Source of the DNA: Dioscorea cayenensis subsp. rotundata | Lineage: Eukaryota > Streptophyta > Magnoliopsida > Dioscoreales > Dioscoreaceae | NCBI RefSeq assembly: GCF_009730915.1 | Contig: NC_052479.1 | Coordinates: 2,356,001 to 2,420,000 of the forward strand | Direction: 5' to 3' | Length of the DNA stretch: 64,000 nucleotides | Shown here: piece after piece, positions 21,240 to 33,012 of the stretch | Position numbering within the stretch: the first letter of the stretch is position 1 | Layout of the letters: the number at the start of each line of letters is the position of its first letter | Position numbers and translations under genes: made by a program | Notes under the pieces: generated by a model | The model's input: the letters and a program-made list of their open reading frames with translations, nothing else | The model's database searches: none | Told to the model about the DNA's origin: nothing

Positions 21240-21785
21240 CCGATTCTCTTGAAGCTTCGTCGGCGGTTGGGGATGTCAGATGATGAGGATGAGGTGTTAT
21301 GATCGGTTAGCAACCCCTCCGATAGTTCTGGTTCTGTCCATAGAGCTGGTTGGAGTTTGCAGATGCCTGGATTGTGATTAAGTCGAGGGAGGTCTCTTTC
21401 CATGCTATAGGTAATGCATGTATTTTTAGCATGCAGGGGAGAGAAAGAGAAGGATAGCCATTACATTGTGTTGAGTGTGTAAGAATGATGGATTTGTTTT
21501 CTTGAACTTCATATAGCTTGGCCCGTGCGGATATCTTATTTGTGTTTTCGATGGTGTGGATAGTGTGGGTGAGAATGGGAGTATCATGATCCAACAGTTT
21601 GCCCACTTAGTTTGGTACAAAGGAAGATGCATCATCAATTTAATAGCAAATAATGTTCAGCTTTCTTGATTATTCAGAGTTACTGGCAATGAACTTGGCA
21701 GCTCTAGAAATGATACTTTCCCTCTGTTATTTGATCTTTTGTGTACCTGTGACATGTTGATGCTGCCGCTGGAATTTTTGTGGGA
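21240..21785. other. Unassigned sequence
   Basis: Moderately complex sequence follows the truncated frame. No convincing exon, RNA gene or transposon end was recognised. Confidence 0.4.
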
Positions 21786-21789
21786 CTAT

Positions 21790-22290
21790 AGGTATGCCTG
21801 AAGAAAAAGAGAATGAGAAAAAATGAAAGATGGGTAGAAGAGAGAGTAAAAAAATGAAGAAAGGGAAAAATAAAAAAATGAAGGATGATAATGAGTTAGA
21901 AAGAGGGAAGAAAAATGAAGGATGAAAAAAATAAAAAAATGAAAAAAATGAGGGATGAGTGATGAAAAAAGAGATTAAAAAAATGATGAAATGTGAGTGA
22001 AAAAAAAAGGAAAGGGAAAAACGAAAAAAATGAAGGGTGAATTCAAAAAAAGAGAGAAGGAAAAAATATGGAAAAATGGAAGGGTAAATTCAAAAAAAAA
22101 GAGAGAAGGAAAAAATATGGAAAAATGGAAGGGTGAATTTGAAAAAAGGAGAGAAGAAAAAAATATGGAGAAAATGGAAGGGTGAGTAAAACAAGAGAAG
22201 AAAGGAAAATATGGGAAAATGAAAGGATGGGTTAAAAAAAAAGAGAGTAAAAATGAGGAAAAAAGTAAAGGATGAATTTGAGTGGGGGTA
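21790..22290. repeat. Purine-rich tandem repeats
   Basis: The stretch is almost entirely A and G with scattered T. A unit of about 45-50 bp containing GAGAGAAGGAAAAAATATGG and GAAGGGTGAATT repeats around 22030-22190. The Lys/Glu-rich frame here is a composition effect. Confidence 0.8.
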
Positions 22291-22334
22291 TTTTGGTAAT
22301 TTTATTTTTGCAAGGGCTCCTATAGAAAAAAATC

Positions 22335-22960
22335 CTATGAAATTTCTCTCATTCCACTATGAAGCTTTGGTTTTCTTGGGGTAACGAGAATTTCTATGAA
22401 ATTTCTCTCATTCCACCTTAAAGCCTTGGCTTTTCTTGGGGTAACGAGGAATTTTTCATGAAATTTCTCTCATTCCACCTTGAAGTCTTGGCTTTCTTAG
22501 GGTAACGAGAATTTCTATGAAATTTCTCTCATTCCACCTGAAGCCTCGACTTTTCTTGGGGTAATCGAGGAATTTTTTCATGAAATTTCTCTCATTCCAC
22601 TCAAGTCTTGCTTTCTTGGGAGTAATGAGAATTTCTATGAAATTTATCTCATTCCACCTGCAGCCTTTGGCTTTTTCTTGGGAGTAATCGAGGAATTTTT
22701 TTCATAAAATTTCTCTCATTCCACCTTGAAGTCTTGGCTTTCTTGGGGTAATGAGAATTTCTATGAAATTTATCTCATTCCACCTTGAAGCCTTGGCTTT
22801 TCTTGGGGTAACGAGAAATTTTTTTCATGATTTCTCCTCATTCCACCTCAAGCCTCGACTTTCTGGAGCAACGAGAGAAATTTTTTTCATAATTTCTCTA
22901 ATTCCACCTCAAGTCTTGACACTCTTGGGGTAAAGAGAATTTTTTTCATATCAAACCCTC
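22335..22960. repeat. Minisatellite of about 60-bp units
   Basis: About ten units share ATGAAATTTCTCTCATTCCAC followed by a GAAGYCTTGGCTTTCTTGGGGTAACGAG-like part. In much of the array, units with GAATTTCTATGAAAT alternate with units with GAATTTTTTCATGAAAT, suggesting a dimeric repeat of about 120 bp. Confidence 0.88.
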
Positions 22961-24100
22961 TCTTCAAACTCACTTTGAGGTCTTTTGACACTCATCAAGT
23001 AAAAGTGAAATGATGAAAAATTCTTTAAAAAAAATGAAAAAATGAAATAATTTACAAAAATATCTCTTATCAACACTCATTAAAAAAATAGAAGAGTTGA
23101 CTCTCGTTGGAGTAAAAAAAAAAAAAATCTTTTCTTGAAATGAAAGGAAGGGTAAAAAAAAATGAAAGTTTCATAAGGAAAAAGATGCTGAATAAAAAAA
23201 TGAATGAGTGAAAATTTTCGCAAAGAGAAGAAAAAGAGAAAAAATGTCTCTCGTCAACATTCATTGAAAAGGTTAAGTTGACAAAAAATTTCTTGAAACC
23301 CCTTATGAGGTCTCTTTCAAAAAAATGAGTTTGAGATCCATTTTAAAAGCAAGTCAAAATTATCAAGTTAATGACCTAACCATGTTGAAGGTCATGACTT
23401 TAAAAAAAAAAAAAAAAAAATTCAATGGTCAAGGCTCAAAATCATCGAAGAGTCAAGATCTAAATATCATATAAACGACAAATGCAACTCTGAAGTTTCA
23501 AGACATCAAGAAGTCAAAAGCTTGAGGAGTTTCACAAGTCAAGGAGCTGGAGATTTTACAAGCACAAAAAAGCCAAAGTCTTCAGAGATAAAAGAAGCAA
23601 AGGTGACCAAGTAGGCAGCTCGTAAATATAGAGTGGCCGCAGCTTGGACTAAGCTATGTGTCAAGACACAAACCCACATAAAAAAAGGAAATCGAGGAGA
23701 GCTACATCCACAAAGCTAAAAGGATCTTCTGACATACTTTCAGCATAGGAGCTAAGAGCGCCAGCTAAAAATAAATTTTGAAGAGCATGATAGAAATAGC
23801 TCTTTCTAAAAAAAAATCTCTTGTTAAGCTCTCTTAGAGAATAACTCTCTTACTTTTGTATTATTGTCTATGATCATGTATTCGCATGCATCTTTGAAAT
23901 TAAATATAAAAAAATTATTATGTTTACTCAGTTACTTCTCATTCACACTTGTTTCTTAATCGGAGGTTCCCATGACATTGTCTAGGGTAATTAATATTAG
24001 GGGTTTGCCCCTAATAGGAGTCATGAACCTGTAATCATTTGAAATATAAAAAAAAAATTAAATTTTGATTTGTGATCCATGCTTTTCAACCGGTCATAAT
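22960..24100. other. Low-complexity and unassigned non-coding DNA
   Basis: A-rich sequence with repeated ATCTCTYRTCAACAYTCATT-like pieces near 23065 and 23245, continuing into a non-repetitive part at 23500-23950. No reading frame of note. It may be the untranslated part of a retroelement, but no domain proves that. Confidence 0.35.
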
Positions 24101-24149
24101 CCTAATTAAAGGCCGGGTGGAAAGAAAGGAGCCCACACATACAACCAAT

Positions 24150-24500
24150 CTCACAAGAATAAAGTAAGAGACACCAATTTAACGTGGTTCGGCTAAAAAC
24201 AAGCCTACATCTACGGGAGAACAATGCTTCACTATATCATGGGGGAATAACAAGAGTACAAGAGTACAAGAAATAGGCATAAAGCCACAAGAGGATTACC
24301 AAGCTCTAAAAACTAGTCTTACCTCAAAAACAAGGATCTTACCTTGCTTTAATGAGATCAAGCAAGAACAAGAGCTCTCCTCTACACCTTCACTCTTTCC
24401 ACTCTCCAAATACAAGAGAACTCACCCTCTCTATCTTTCTCTCTTTTCTCTCATTACACAACACCTAACAAACATAACCCTATATAAACAATAGAGCAAT
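24150..24500. mobile_element. LTR-like remnant
   Basis: Contains AACGTGGTTCGGC, then GCCTACATCTACGGGAG and GAACAATGCTTCACTAT, a sequence theme often seen in plant LTRs. A similar but diverged piece is near 43755-43850. No boundaries or coding parts were found. Confidence 0.35.
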
Positions 24501-24689
24501 CTAGACCGTTGGATTAAAAGAGATCAAGATTTTGGCTTCATCACAAGGATATCAAGCCAATATTTAACAAAAATTTCTAATATGACAAATAAAAAGAAAC
24601 AAAGAAGAGCTTTACTGATCATAACCGTATAGAAAAGCTAGTGCCAACTGAACAGAGCTTGCAGCTGATTCTAATTTGCTTTGCCAAAC

Positions 24690-24979
24690 TAGCAAATTCT
24701 TATTACCCAACAAATCATGGAGAACAATTCACTTTGCTCTACACTCAAAGCTTGAAAGGTTACAAAAAACCTCTCCAACAAAGAAGAAGCTATAGAATTA
24801 TTGTCTATTGAAATGCAAGCCAGACATGTTCTTCCAACACTCCAATGTAAAAGTAAAAGAGCAAACAAAAAACAAATGAGTATCAATCCTCTCAACACAG
24901 CACTGACAAACATCACAGCATGGATCAATAGGAATTCGTTTAAATAATAACATGGCTTTTGTGGGTAAACATGTTGCAC
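24690..24979 (-). pseudogene. LINE-type reverse transcriptase zinc-binding (zf-RVT) remnant
   Basis: On the minus strand, 24959 to 24798 reads KAMLLFKRIPIDPCCDVCQC and then ERIDTHLFFACSF, ending in a stop after FNRQ. The pattern CxxC...E..xHLFF.C is the zf-RVT domain found at the C terminus of plant LINE-type reverse transcriptases. Only this fragment is seen, and flanking sequence needs frameshifts. Confidence 0.65.
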
Positions 24980-25189
24980 TTATTCTTTACATAAAAACCT
25001 TCAGTTTGGGAGGAATTTTCAAACGCCATAACCTCTTCTAGAACATATTAGAGCTGGAATTGTTAATTGAGGCTGCATTCTGAGTTAAGAGGTAATTGGC
25101 ATTCTTTAACTGTGTAGTCATGAGGAAACTTTGTAATCTAATTTATATCATGAGCCTGCACCAAAAATTCACTCCATGTCCATTGAACT

Positions 25190-25515
25190 TGAGCTTAGTT
25201 TGGATTGGATTTTGGAAAACCCAGAAATGTTTTTTTATAAGTTAAGCACTTATGGGTTCCAAAAATATTGTTTGTATTGGTTTTTCTGAAAAAAACAGAA
25301 GTTATAAAAAAAGCTGAAAAACAACTTTTTTTCAAAACTAGTCATGCCCAGCTTATGAAAAAAAAGCTGTTTTTAGCTTATTTTTACAGCTTCTGCTTCT
25401 ACCTAAAAGCTAATCCAAACAGAAAATACAAAATGTGCTTAATTTACTCTGGAGAAGCACTTCTACTAAACTAAAAAAAAACAGTTTTTTTATAAGCCAA
25501 TCCAAATAAAGCCTG
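25190..25515. mobile_element. MITE candidate
   Basis: The left end reads GCTTAGTTTGGATTGG and the right end, reverse complemented, GCTTTATTTGGATTGG. The interior is AT-rich with repeated AAAAAGCTG/CAGCTT pieces. GAACTT occurs next to both ends and might be part of a target duplication. It belongs to the same GTTTGGAT-ended group as 13804-14083. Confidence 0.55.
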
Positions 25516-26200
25516 GAACTTTTCCTTTAAGCTTCATCCTAGGTCCCTAACATATGAGTTAGAAGTTATCACTTGTTTACTATATGTCATGTTTTAATCG
25601 TTGAATTAACTCTGGTTTTGAAGTCATGTTTTAAAACCTGAATTAGCTATTGTTGTCAATCATTTGAATTTCTTGAATAAAGACATAAAAATAAAAAATA
25701 TGTTTATTTTGGAAGAAAAATATATTGTTATTTATTATTATTTATTTATTTTATTTTATTATAAACCAGGAAATGTAACCCTCCAGTTTTAAATTAAGAT
25801 AAAGTAAAGCAAAATACAAACTTCGGCTTTTTTTTTTTTGGAAAGATAGAGATAGCACTTCAATTAAATATATTATTTAAAATTAATTTTTTAATTTACA
25901 TAATTTTTTTAGATAAAATTTGGGTTAAATAATCAAAGAGAAAAGATAATTAGTTAATTATAAAACAAATAAGGGATTTAAATTAAAAAAACACATTTAT
26001 ACTTTTTTTTTAAAGTTATTTAAAATTTTAATAAATTTTAAAACACTAATAATTTTTTAAAAAAAAATTTGGTTAAAAAAACCCAAGAATAAACCAACTT
26101 ATTGATTATAAAACAATTATGGATTAAAATACAAAAAATCACAATTTTTAATTTAAAAATACCACGTAGCCAGGTTAGCGCTGAATCAGAACCGAGTCAG
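25516..26200. other. AT-rich intergenic DNA
   Basis: Very AT-rich with long A and T runs. No gene or clear element is seen. Confidence 0.5.
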
Positions 26201-26203
26201 CAT

Positions 26204-26231
26204 ATCACATAACCCACGTGGGTGATGTGAT
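26204..26231. promoter_or_regulatory. G-box inside a 28-bp near-perfect palindrome
   Basis: The arms ATCACATAACCCAC and GTGGGTGATGTGAT match at 13 of 14 positions and centre on CACGTG (26215-26220). It lies about 345 bp upstream of the ABC1 kinase start codon. A second CACGTG is at about 26463-26468. G-boxes bind bZIP and bHLH factors and are frequent in light-regulated plant promoters. Regulation of this gene is inferred. Confidence 0.55.
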
Positions 26232-26562
26232 GGTTCTAGGGCCATTTTTGAAAATTAAAATATCTATAAGGCCATTTAGTTAAATAAAAAAAAAAAACTA
26301 ACCCATTAAAAAGCCCAATGAGAATTATATATATATACATATTGAATATTCACAAATCTGAAAGTGACTTGGACGGCTGTGATCGAGTTTCAAAATACAT
26401 CCCATTGCGCAGGGACCCGCTTAGATAATTCCACGGTAAATTTCGTGCGATTTTATGCCTCCCACGTGTCACTCTCTACCCCACATTCTCTCTCCAATAT
26501 ATATATATATATATATTATATAGACATGATGTACACGCGAGTGTTGGAGCTGAAGCTCGGCC

Positions 26563-29500
26563 ATGGCGATCACTGCATTCCGGGGCGCCGTTCAATCCCA
26601 CGTTCCTTTCCTCCTTGGCCGACCCAAGGTTCATATCTGGATTTCTTTCTCTTTTCACCAATTCTTGAAATTCCTTTTAGTTTGATGCTTCTGGCTCTCT
26701 TTTTGTGTTTTTTTTTTTTTGTTTTTCAGGATGAAGGGTTTTATGATTTAGGGTTTTTCTTTTGATGAATTGATTTAGGTATTAATCTTTTCTTGTAGAT
26801 TCTGGTGAAGAGCAGTTCAATGAGGTTGAGAAGTTGTAATCGAAGGTTGAATCGGGTTTCGGTGTTTGCTCGGTATTCACAAGCTCAGAACATTTCTACT
26901 CGCATTCAAGGTGTGAAATTTTTGTTTTTTATACTTTTTTTATATATATAATAATGGAATATAGGGTGTGATGAATCGATTGTTGACTAAAAATTTCTAT
27001 TTTGTATTCTTTTCAATATTAATGTTGTGGGTATTGCTGTGTTTATTGGATGTTTTCTTGCGTAATTTTTGTTCTTGGATTCACACCAATTTGTGTGATT
27101 TATATACTCTTTTCATTGACACAAAGTTTGTGTTCTGCAGTGGCAAGTAGATTCATATTTTTGATTAAAACTTGTAAATGTATCATGTGCCTTGAAATTA
27201 CTACTTGTCTTCCATCACAGTTAGCTGGCCTGGTTGGTGGCCCTAATGTTATGGGGGCAAGACCTTAATTTGTTTTCTATATACATTAATTGGATCCCTT
27301 GCCATCAATTGAAATCCAGCATTCAAGAAAATTTTCATTTTAAGATGAAGTTTTGAAGAAGTTATGGCTTATTCCTTTATATTGTTTTAAATAGTTTTAA
27401 ATCTTAAACATTTTAATTCAGACAGCATAGACAATTTGCCGAAGCTGGTGGAGGACATTGTTCAAACTTCAATCAGTACAGGACCTAGGGGTGCCTTTAG
27501 GCTAGCACAAGGCATACAAGCTGTTCTTGCGGTTGGTAGTGAGTGGCTCACTGATGTCTCCAAGGTATGTAAGCCTTGTTTTATGCTTCAAGACATGTTC
27601 TCTTTGGTATTACTTGTGTTAACATTAGAATCCTATACAGCACAAGTCATGGACTCATGGTTTACATAGCTTTTGAGCCATCTCACTAGTTTCAAGATAT
27701 GTGTTCACAATACTGGTCTGTAAAGATTAATGTGCCCGAAAAATATGTAATCATACCTGAAATACATTTTGATAGTCATTGGTCTTTTGGTCTTATGGTC
27801 TAACCAATTCTAGATATGCTTGTCCAAAAGAAATACTGTACATACAGTCACCTTGTTTTAAGGAGACTTGTATTTAAATTTTATGTGCTGCAAGTATATA
27901 CAAGAAAAAAAATGAGCAGATCAGCCTCTAACTTCACAGATATACTAATTGCCATTAAATTCAGCTGAAATTCATAGAATATCTTCTAAACAGTTTTTTT
28001 TTCTTTATGATAGAAGCCTATGGAATATTTTAAGTGTTGTGTCTTATCGGTTTCAATTTATAATTTAGTTGTTAGTCATGAATAATGAGGGCCTTAAGCC
28101 GTCCTAAGAAATTTGGAAACTAAAAGTCATTGTTGCACAACTTGTGCATATCCTAACTTCAACAAATTTAGTAGCTCTGCATGTGGTCTTTTTGTTTTTT
28201 AGTTCTCTAGAAATCTTTTACTTACATTTGGATATCATGACTAGTTTGTGACAAAATTATTGATAGATGTTAGAAATTTCAGCACGGTAAGCTTCATTTA
28301 AGCTTAAGTACATTTTTTACCCTTGTTCTTTGTTTTAATGTTCATTTTTGTCTATATACTTTTAAAATGTTCAAGATAGTTCTTGTACTTTGTTTTTTTT
28401 TTTCTTTTTTCGGTCAATTTTGCCTCTTGTACTTTTAAAATCTTCAATATGGCGGTCACTTGACTTATGACCCCAAATATATGATTATTTTTCCACTTTT
28501 CCAAATCATATATATATATATATATGTATTTCATTTTTTGAAACAATTTATAAGATGCAATATGACAAAAATTGATTAGATCGGTAGATTGAATCACCAT
28601 TCACTTTTGTCCTAAATTTCACATTGATTGAGAAATAAAAATAAAATAATAGTATATTTTGGATCGTATGTCAAATGATAGTCATATTTATTATTTTTAA
28701 AAATAAATGGCAAAATATAAGTATTATTTGGAACATTTTCGAAGTTTAAGGACCAAAATGAATAATATAGCGATGTTCAAAGACCAAAACTACACATACA
28801 CCTTTCATATAGCATCTTCCTGAATGAAGACTGTAGCATTAGAAGGCTTTAAACTATTTTGTTGATGAACAGAACAAAGACTGTTTTATTTTTTTAAAAC
28901 TATGGAATCCTAAAGGGTTGTGGTTTCTCTTCTCAGTTTCTTTTCTTTCACAGTTTTTGTAAACACATAATTTTTGCATTAGCACTGATTTTTTTATTAC
29001 TATTTTCCAGTCTGAAAATGCATCTTCAGGATTGCCAAGAGAAATGCGGCTCGGAATACTTTCGCCCCTTTATCTACGAAAATTATTTGAACGACTCGGA
29101 GCAACTTATATCAAACTAGGTCAGGTATGAATGGCCAGTCTCAATGTTGTAAATACTCTTAATTTTTGCCATGGAATTTGCTATGCTTGAATGATAATGT
29201 AAACATGGTAGTGTAACAGATGAAGCTCATGAAAAGTACCAAAAAAAAAGAAAAAAAACAATCCTGTCAGCATTATCATGACATTTCATAAACCTATCAT
29301 ATCTGAGCCTTTGTGTTACAGAACTTTGGCCACTACCTAGGTAGAATGCTAGTTGCTGGTTTGCTATATTTTTTTTTAATTTCATCCTTCAACCTAAAGG
29401 ATGACAATTATTGTGCGCCCAAAAATTCTTATTGTTCCTGATATGGGTTTGACCAACCAACAATCAATAGAAAACCTAGAATTAGCAATGTAGCATATAA

Positions 29501-32500
29501 TTTATTCTGATCAACTATGTGGCCATGAAGGTTGCTGGGATAATCTACAAAAGGATGTGAAATTTTATGCTTGATTTATCTTAGACTCCATCCAATCTTA
29601 CACTTGTCTAGTTATTTGAGCTTGAATGTCAGCGGTATTCACTTGAGATTTTTAATCAAGGCCCTGCTAATTCTGTGACTTGTGATGAATTTTCCAGACA
29701 CGAAACTGAATATTTTTACCATCTTTGTTCATCAGCTCCTGAATTTCTGAAAGAAAACTATTGTCCTAAGCATGCAAAAAGCTGTGCTTCACAAAATCTT
29801 TGTGACTAATGATAACTTTTCCCAACATGAAAGTGAATCTCTTCACCGTCTTTGTTCATCAGCTCATAAATCCCTCCTTTCTCAGCTGTGGTTCACAAAA
29901 TTAATTAATAACTGCATCGCCAATTTGAAACCTGTTGAATTTGGCCTTTCCGGAGTAACACTGTACAAGACCTCTTCCTGGATAGCACATGCTTGACTTT
30001 ATAAATCATGAGGCATGTATCTTAGATGACTCACACACTATTAATGGTTGCAATGATGCAGTTCATAGCATCAGCACCAACATTATTTCCTCCAGAGTAT
30101 GTTGAGGAATTCCAGAGCTGTTTTGATCGAGCTCCACCGGTACCATATAAAGAAATTGAGACTATTTTGCGTGAGGAACTAGGGAGGCCATTGGATAGTG
30201 TGTATGAGTACATAGATCCAGTGCCGATTGCATCAGCTTCGATAGCTCAGGTTTTTCCAACACTTGCATTGTATTAGTCTTGACGTCTGACTATTTCATC
30301 TGAAATGGAATCTAGAAATCATTGGTATTTTAATGTAGGTCCATGGTGCAAGGCTGAAAAACTCTCAGCAAGAAGTGGTGATAAAAGTCCTAAAGCCTGG
30401 CATAGAGGATATATTGGTTGCTGATCTGAACTTTGTTTATATTGTTGCCCGCCTTTTGGAGTTCTTAAACCCCGAGCTTCGCAGGTCATCATTGGTATGT
30501 GTGCACTCACCTTCCTATTATATGCCATATTTCAAGAATTGAGTGTTTTATCATCTGACATGGGGCTAACTGTTCTATTCATCAATATTCATGAAAAATT
30601 CAATTTAACGCTGTTTTTATAAGTTTACTAAACTTCTGCACTAGGTAGGTATTGTCAAAGACATAAAAGAATCAATGCTTGAAGAGGTTGATTTCCAGAA
30701 AGAGGCTGCAAATATTGAATCTTTCAGGAGATATTTAGAAGACATGGGACTTTCAAGGCAGGCAAAGGCTCCGCAGGTTTACAGGCACTGCAGCACTCGG
30801 CGGATATTAACAATGGAAAGACTCTATGGTGTACCTCTTACTGATCTTGATTCCATAAGAGCACTGGTGCCTGATCCTGAAACTGCTCTTGTTACTGCAC
30901 TTAATGTCTGGTGTGTATCTAATATATCTGCAATTTAATTTAATGCCTATTAATAGTATTGCATTGTCATCTAGATACAGGTGTTATTTCTTATAATTCA
31001 TTGCAAAAGTTGTAAGCTAATTTTTCTAGTTGTATGTTTTACTCCAACTTGCAACGTGACACCAGTGTGTGGTAATGTATTTGCAGGTTTGGAAGTTTAA
31101 TTGGGTGTGAATCATTTCATGCAGATGTGCATGCAGGAAACTTATGGTTGCTTCGTGATGGACGGATTGGGTTCCTTGATTTTGGTTGGTTCTTGACAAC
31201 TATAATAATGCACTCGGCATCTTGTTCATATAAGCGTGCTCTTTTCCTTTGGTAGACCCAGTCGTAACAATTTAACGTACAGGAATTGTTGGACGAATAT
31301 CACCAAAGACATGGGCTGCGATGGAGATCTTTTTGGCATCCTTTGCCAATGAAGATTATGAATCTATGGCTTCTGCATTGGTTGAAATGGGTGCTACAGA
31401 AAAAAATGTGGATACTAAAGCCTTTGCACAAGACTTGGAAAAGATATTCTCATCGATACAGGTATATGCTGTTTCTTCTCAATAAATCTTCTTGCAGTCT
31501 GTAGACACCAAGATGTAGGTTGTAGAATAGAAAGCAGCATGACTTCTCATAACTGATTGAAGATATTTGAAAAAAAAATTTAATTTGTATTAGGTTTTAA
31601 CTGAGTGAAATTTTGATTTGTGGGTTAAGGTAGCACAGTTATTTTCTGTGAAAAAATATCAGATAAACCCATCCCTAGCTATTGATTATGGAGGACCCAG
31701 TTGATTACTTAAACCAGGTTCTCTAGCATGAAATGCATGAATTGACAAATTTGGTGAAACCCTCTTTCAATTATATTCATTGTCTGCACTGAATTAAGTA
31801 TTCGCAAATTCTATAGAAGACATATGTGATATGTTTTTTACCCACACACAGTGAAGAAGCTTGCCTGAAAGGTCTAATGCAACTGGGATACAGATAATTT
31901 GCCAAAGCGAAATTAAAAAACTCGATGCATTTTCTATATATGAATTCGAAATGCCATGGCCATATTCATTTAATTGAATTTTTGCCGTGTTATTATATCT
32001 GGCAGACAGTTCTCCTGATTGTGCTCCTGAATGATATCTGGGAATTTCACTGTCTATTTACCCCATATAACCAGATGGACACACAACGTCAATTATTCTA
32101 GGATCTTACTGACATGTACCAAATTTTTGTTGGTATTGCCATGTATTTAAAATCCATTTACCAGAATTTTTCGTGCCCATTTAATTACCATGTTTTTCCT
32201 CTTACAGGATTTGGATACAGAAATTGTAGTCGCCACAGCGAGAAGTCCAAATGCAAATGCGGCTGCTATATCCGCCAATGTCATCGTTGATGAGCGACAG
32301 ATGAATGCCCTGTTCCTTGATGTGGTGAGTCACGGCAACTAAACTCTTTCAATTCAACAACTTTAGCTCAATGTTTTCTATTTATAGAAAAAAAATAATG
32401 TGCTTTGTCATTCCAGGTTCGAGTTAGTGAATCATACGGGCTGAGATTTCCCCGGGAATTTGCTCTTCTCATGAAGCAACTTCTGTATTTTGATCGTTAT

Positions 32501-32590
32501 ACTCGATTATTAGCTCCCAACCTAAACATGTTACAGGACCAGAGGATCAGCATTTCATCTAGTAGAAGGATTAGGAGGATGCAACAGTGA
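26563..32590 (+). CDS. ABC1/UbiB-family atypical protein kinase, probably plastid (ABC1K9-like)
   Basis: Eleven exons (26563-26628, 26799-26910, 27422-27564, 29011-29124, 30062-30250, 30339-30494, 30645-30910, 31087-31184, 31283-31461, 32208-32324, 32417-32590) join in frame into 537 residues. Family motifs are complete: KLGQ (142-145), the alanine-rich loop IASASIAQ (201-208), VVIKVLKPG with Lys224, [10 protein letters not shown] (360-369) and FLDFG (378-382). The first about 60 residues are rich in Arg and Ser and low in acidic residues, like an organelle transit peptide. Closest to my recollection is the Arabidopsis At5g05200 product. ABC1 kinases affect isoprenoid quinone and lipid metabolism, often in plastoglobules; the substrate is unknown. 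The donor after exon 1 (GTTCAT) is weak, so that boundary is the least certain. Intron 3 holds a MITE candidate. Confidence 0.95.
28290..28806. mobile_element. MITE candidate in intron 3 of the ABC1 kinase gene
   Basis: The left part reads TTTTTGTCTATATACTTTTA and then AAATGTTC. The right part, reverse complemented, reads TTTTGGTCCTTAAACTTCG and then AAAATGTTC. They form imperfect inverted repeats of about 70 bp around AT-rich non-coding DNA. The TTTTGGTCC-rich ends resemble a common plant MITE type. Exact ends are uncertain. Confidence 0.5.
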
Positions 32591-32938
32591 CTCAGTTCCT
32601 CAAATGCAAAATTATAGCTCTTATAGATCCATCAATGGTTATTTTATAGAAGTCATTGCTATCATTTGGGAAGATATGATATTGTGTAATAAAAGTATAT
32701 ATAGTGCAGTGAAATTTTAACATCATCAATGTCTAGGGGTTTGTATGAATGCAGTTATTCTTGGAGTATAAAAATATAAAGTACAGAACCGTGAGAAATA
32801 AGAACCGTATATGGGTGTTATAGTAGGTATAAAATTGAATAATTTGATTCATACCCTAAAAAGTAAAGGAGAAGAAAAAGTTAAAGAGAAAAGAGTATTT
32901 AACTATATATATATATATATGCGAACCTCTTGCATACA

Positions 32939-33012
32939 GGCCTATTAGCTCAGTTGGTTAGAGCGTCGTGCTAATAACGCGAAGGTCGCAGGTTCGAGAC
33001 CTGCATGGGCCA
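32939..33012 (+). tRNA. tRNA-Ile (anticodon AAU)
   Basis: 74 nt folding as a standard cloverleaf: acceptor GGCCTAT pairing with ATGGGCC (a U-G wobble at the fifth pair), D arm TAGCTCAGTTGGTTAGAGC, anticodon loop CTAATAA with AAT, and T arm GCAGGTTCGAGACCTGC. The CCA end is not encoded, as expected for a nuclear gene. Internal A and B boxes (TAGCTCAGTTGG and GGTTCGAGACC) are intact. A TA-rich tract precedes it and a T run near 33020-33030 can terminate RNA polymerase III. Confidence 0.96.

Noticed and set aside
21997..22185. Lys/Glu-rich frame
   Set aside because: Produced by purine-rich tandem repeats; no plausible gene signals.
22335..22960. Regular repeat array considered as a CRISPR array
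   Set aside because: Units are head-to-tail with no unique spacers, and the DNA is clearly plant nuclear; it is a minisatellite.
23500..24000. Possible endogenous pararetrovirus non-coding region
   Set aside because: Composition is suggestive only; no viral coding domain or primer-binding site is visible nearby.
26364..26765. 133-residue frame overlapping the first ABC1 kinase exon
   Set aside because: It is in a different frame from the exon that continues the kinase protein, and runs into the intron.
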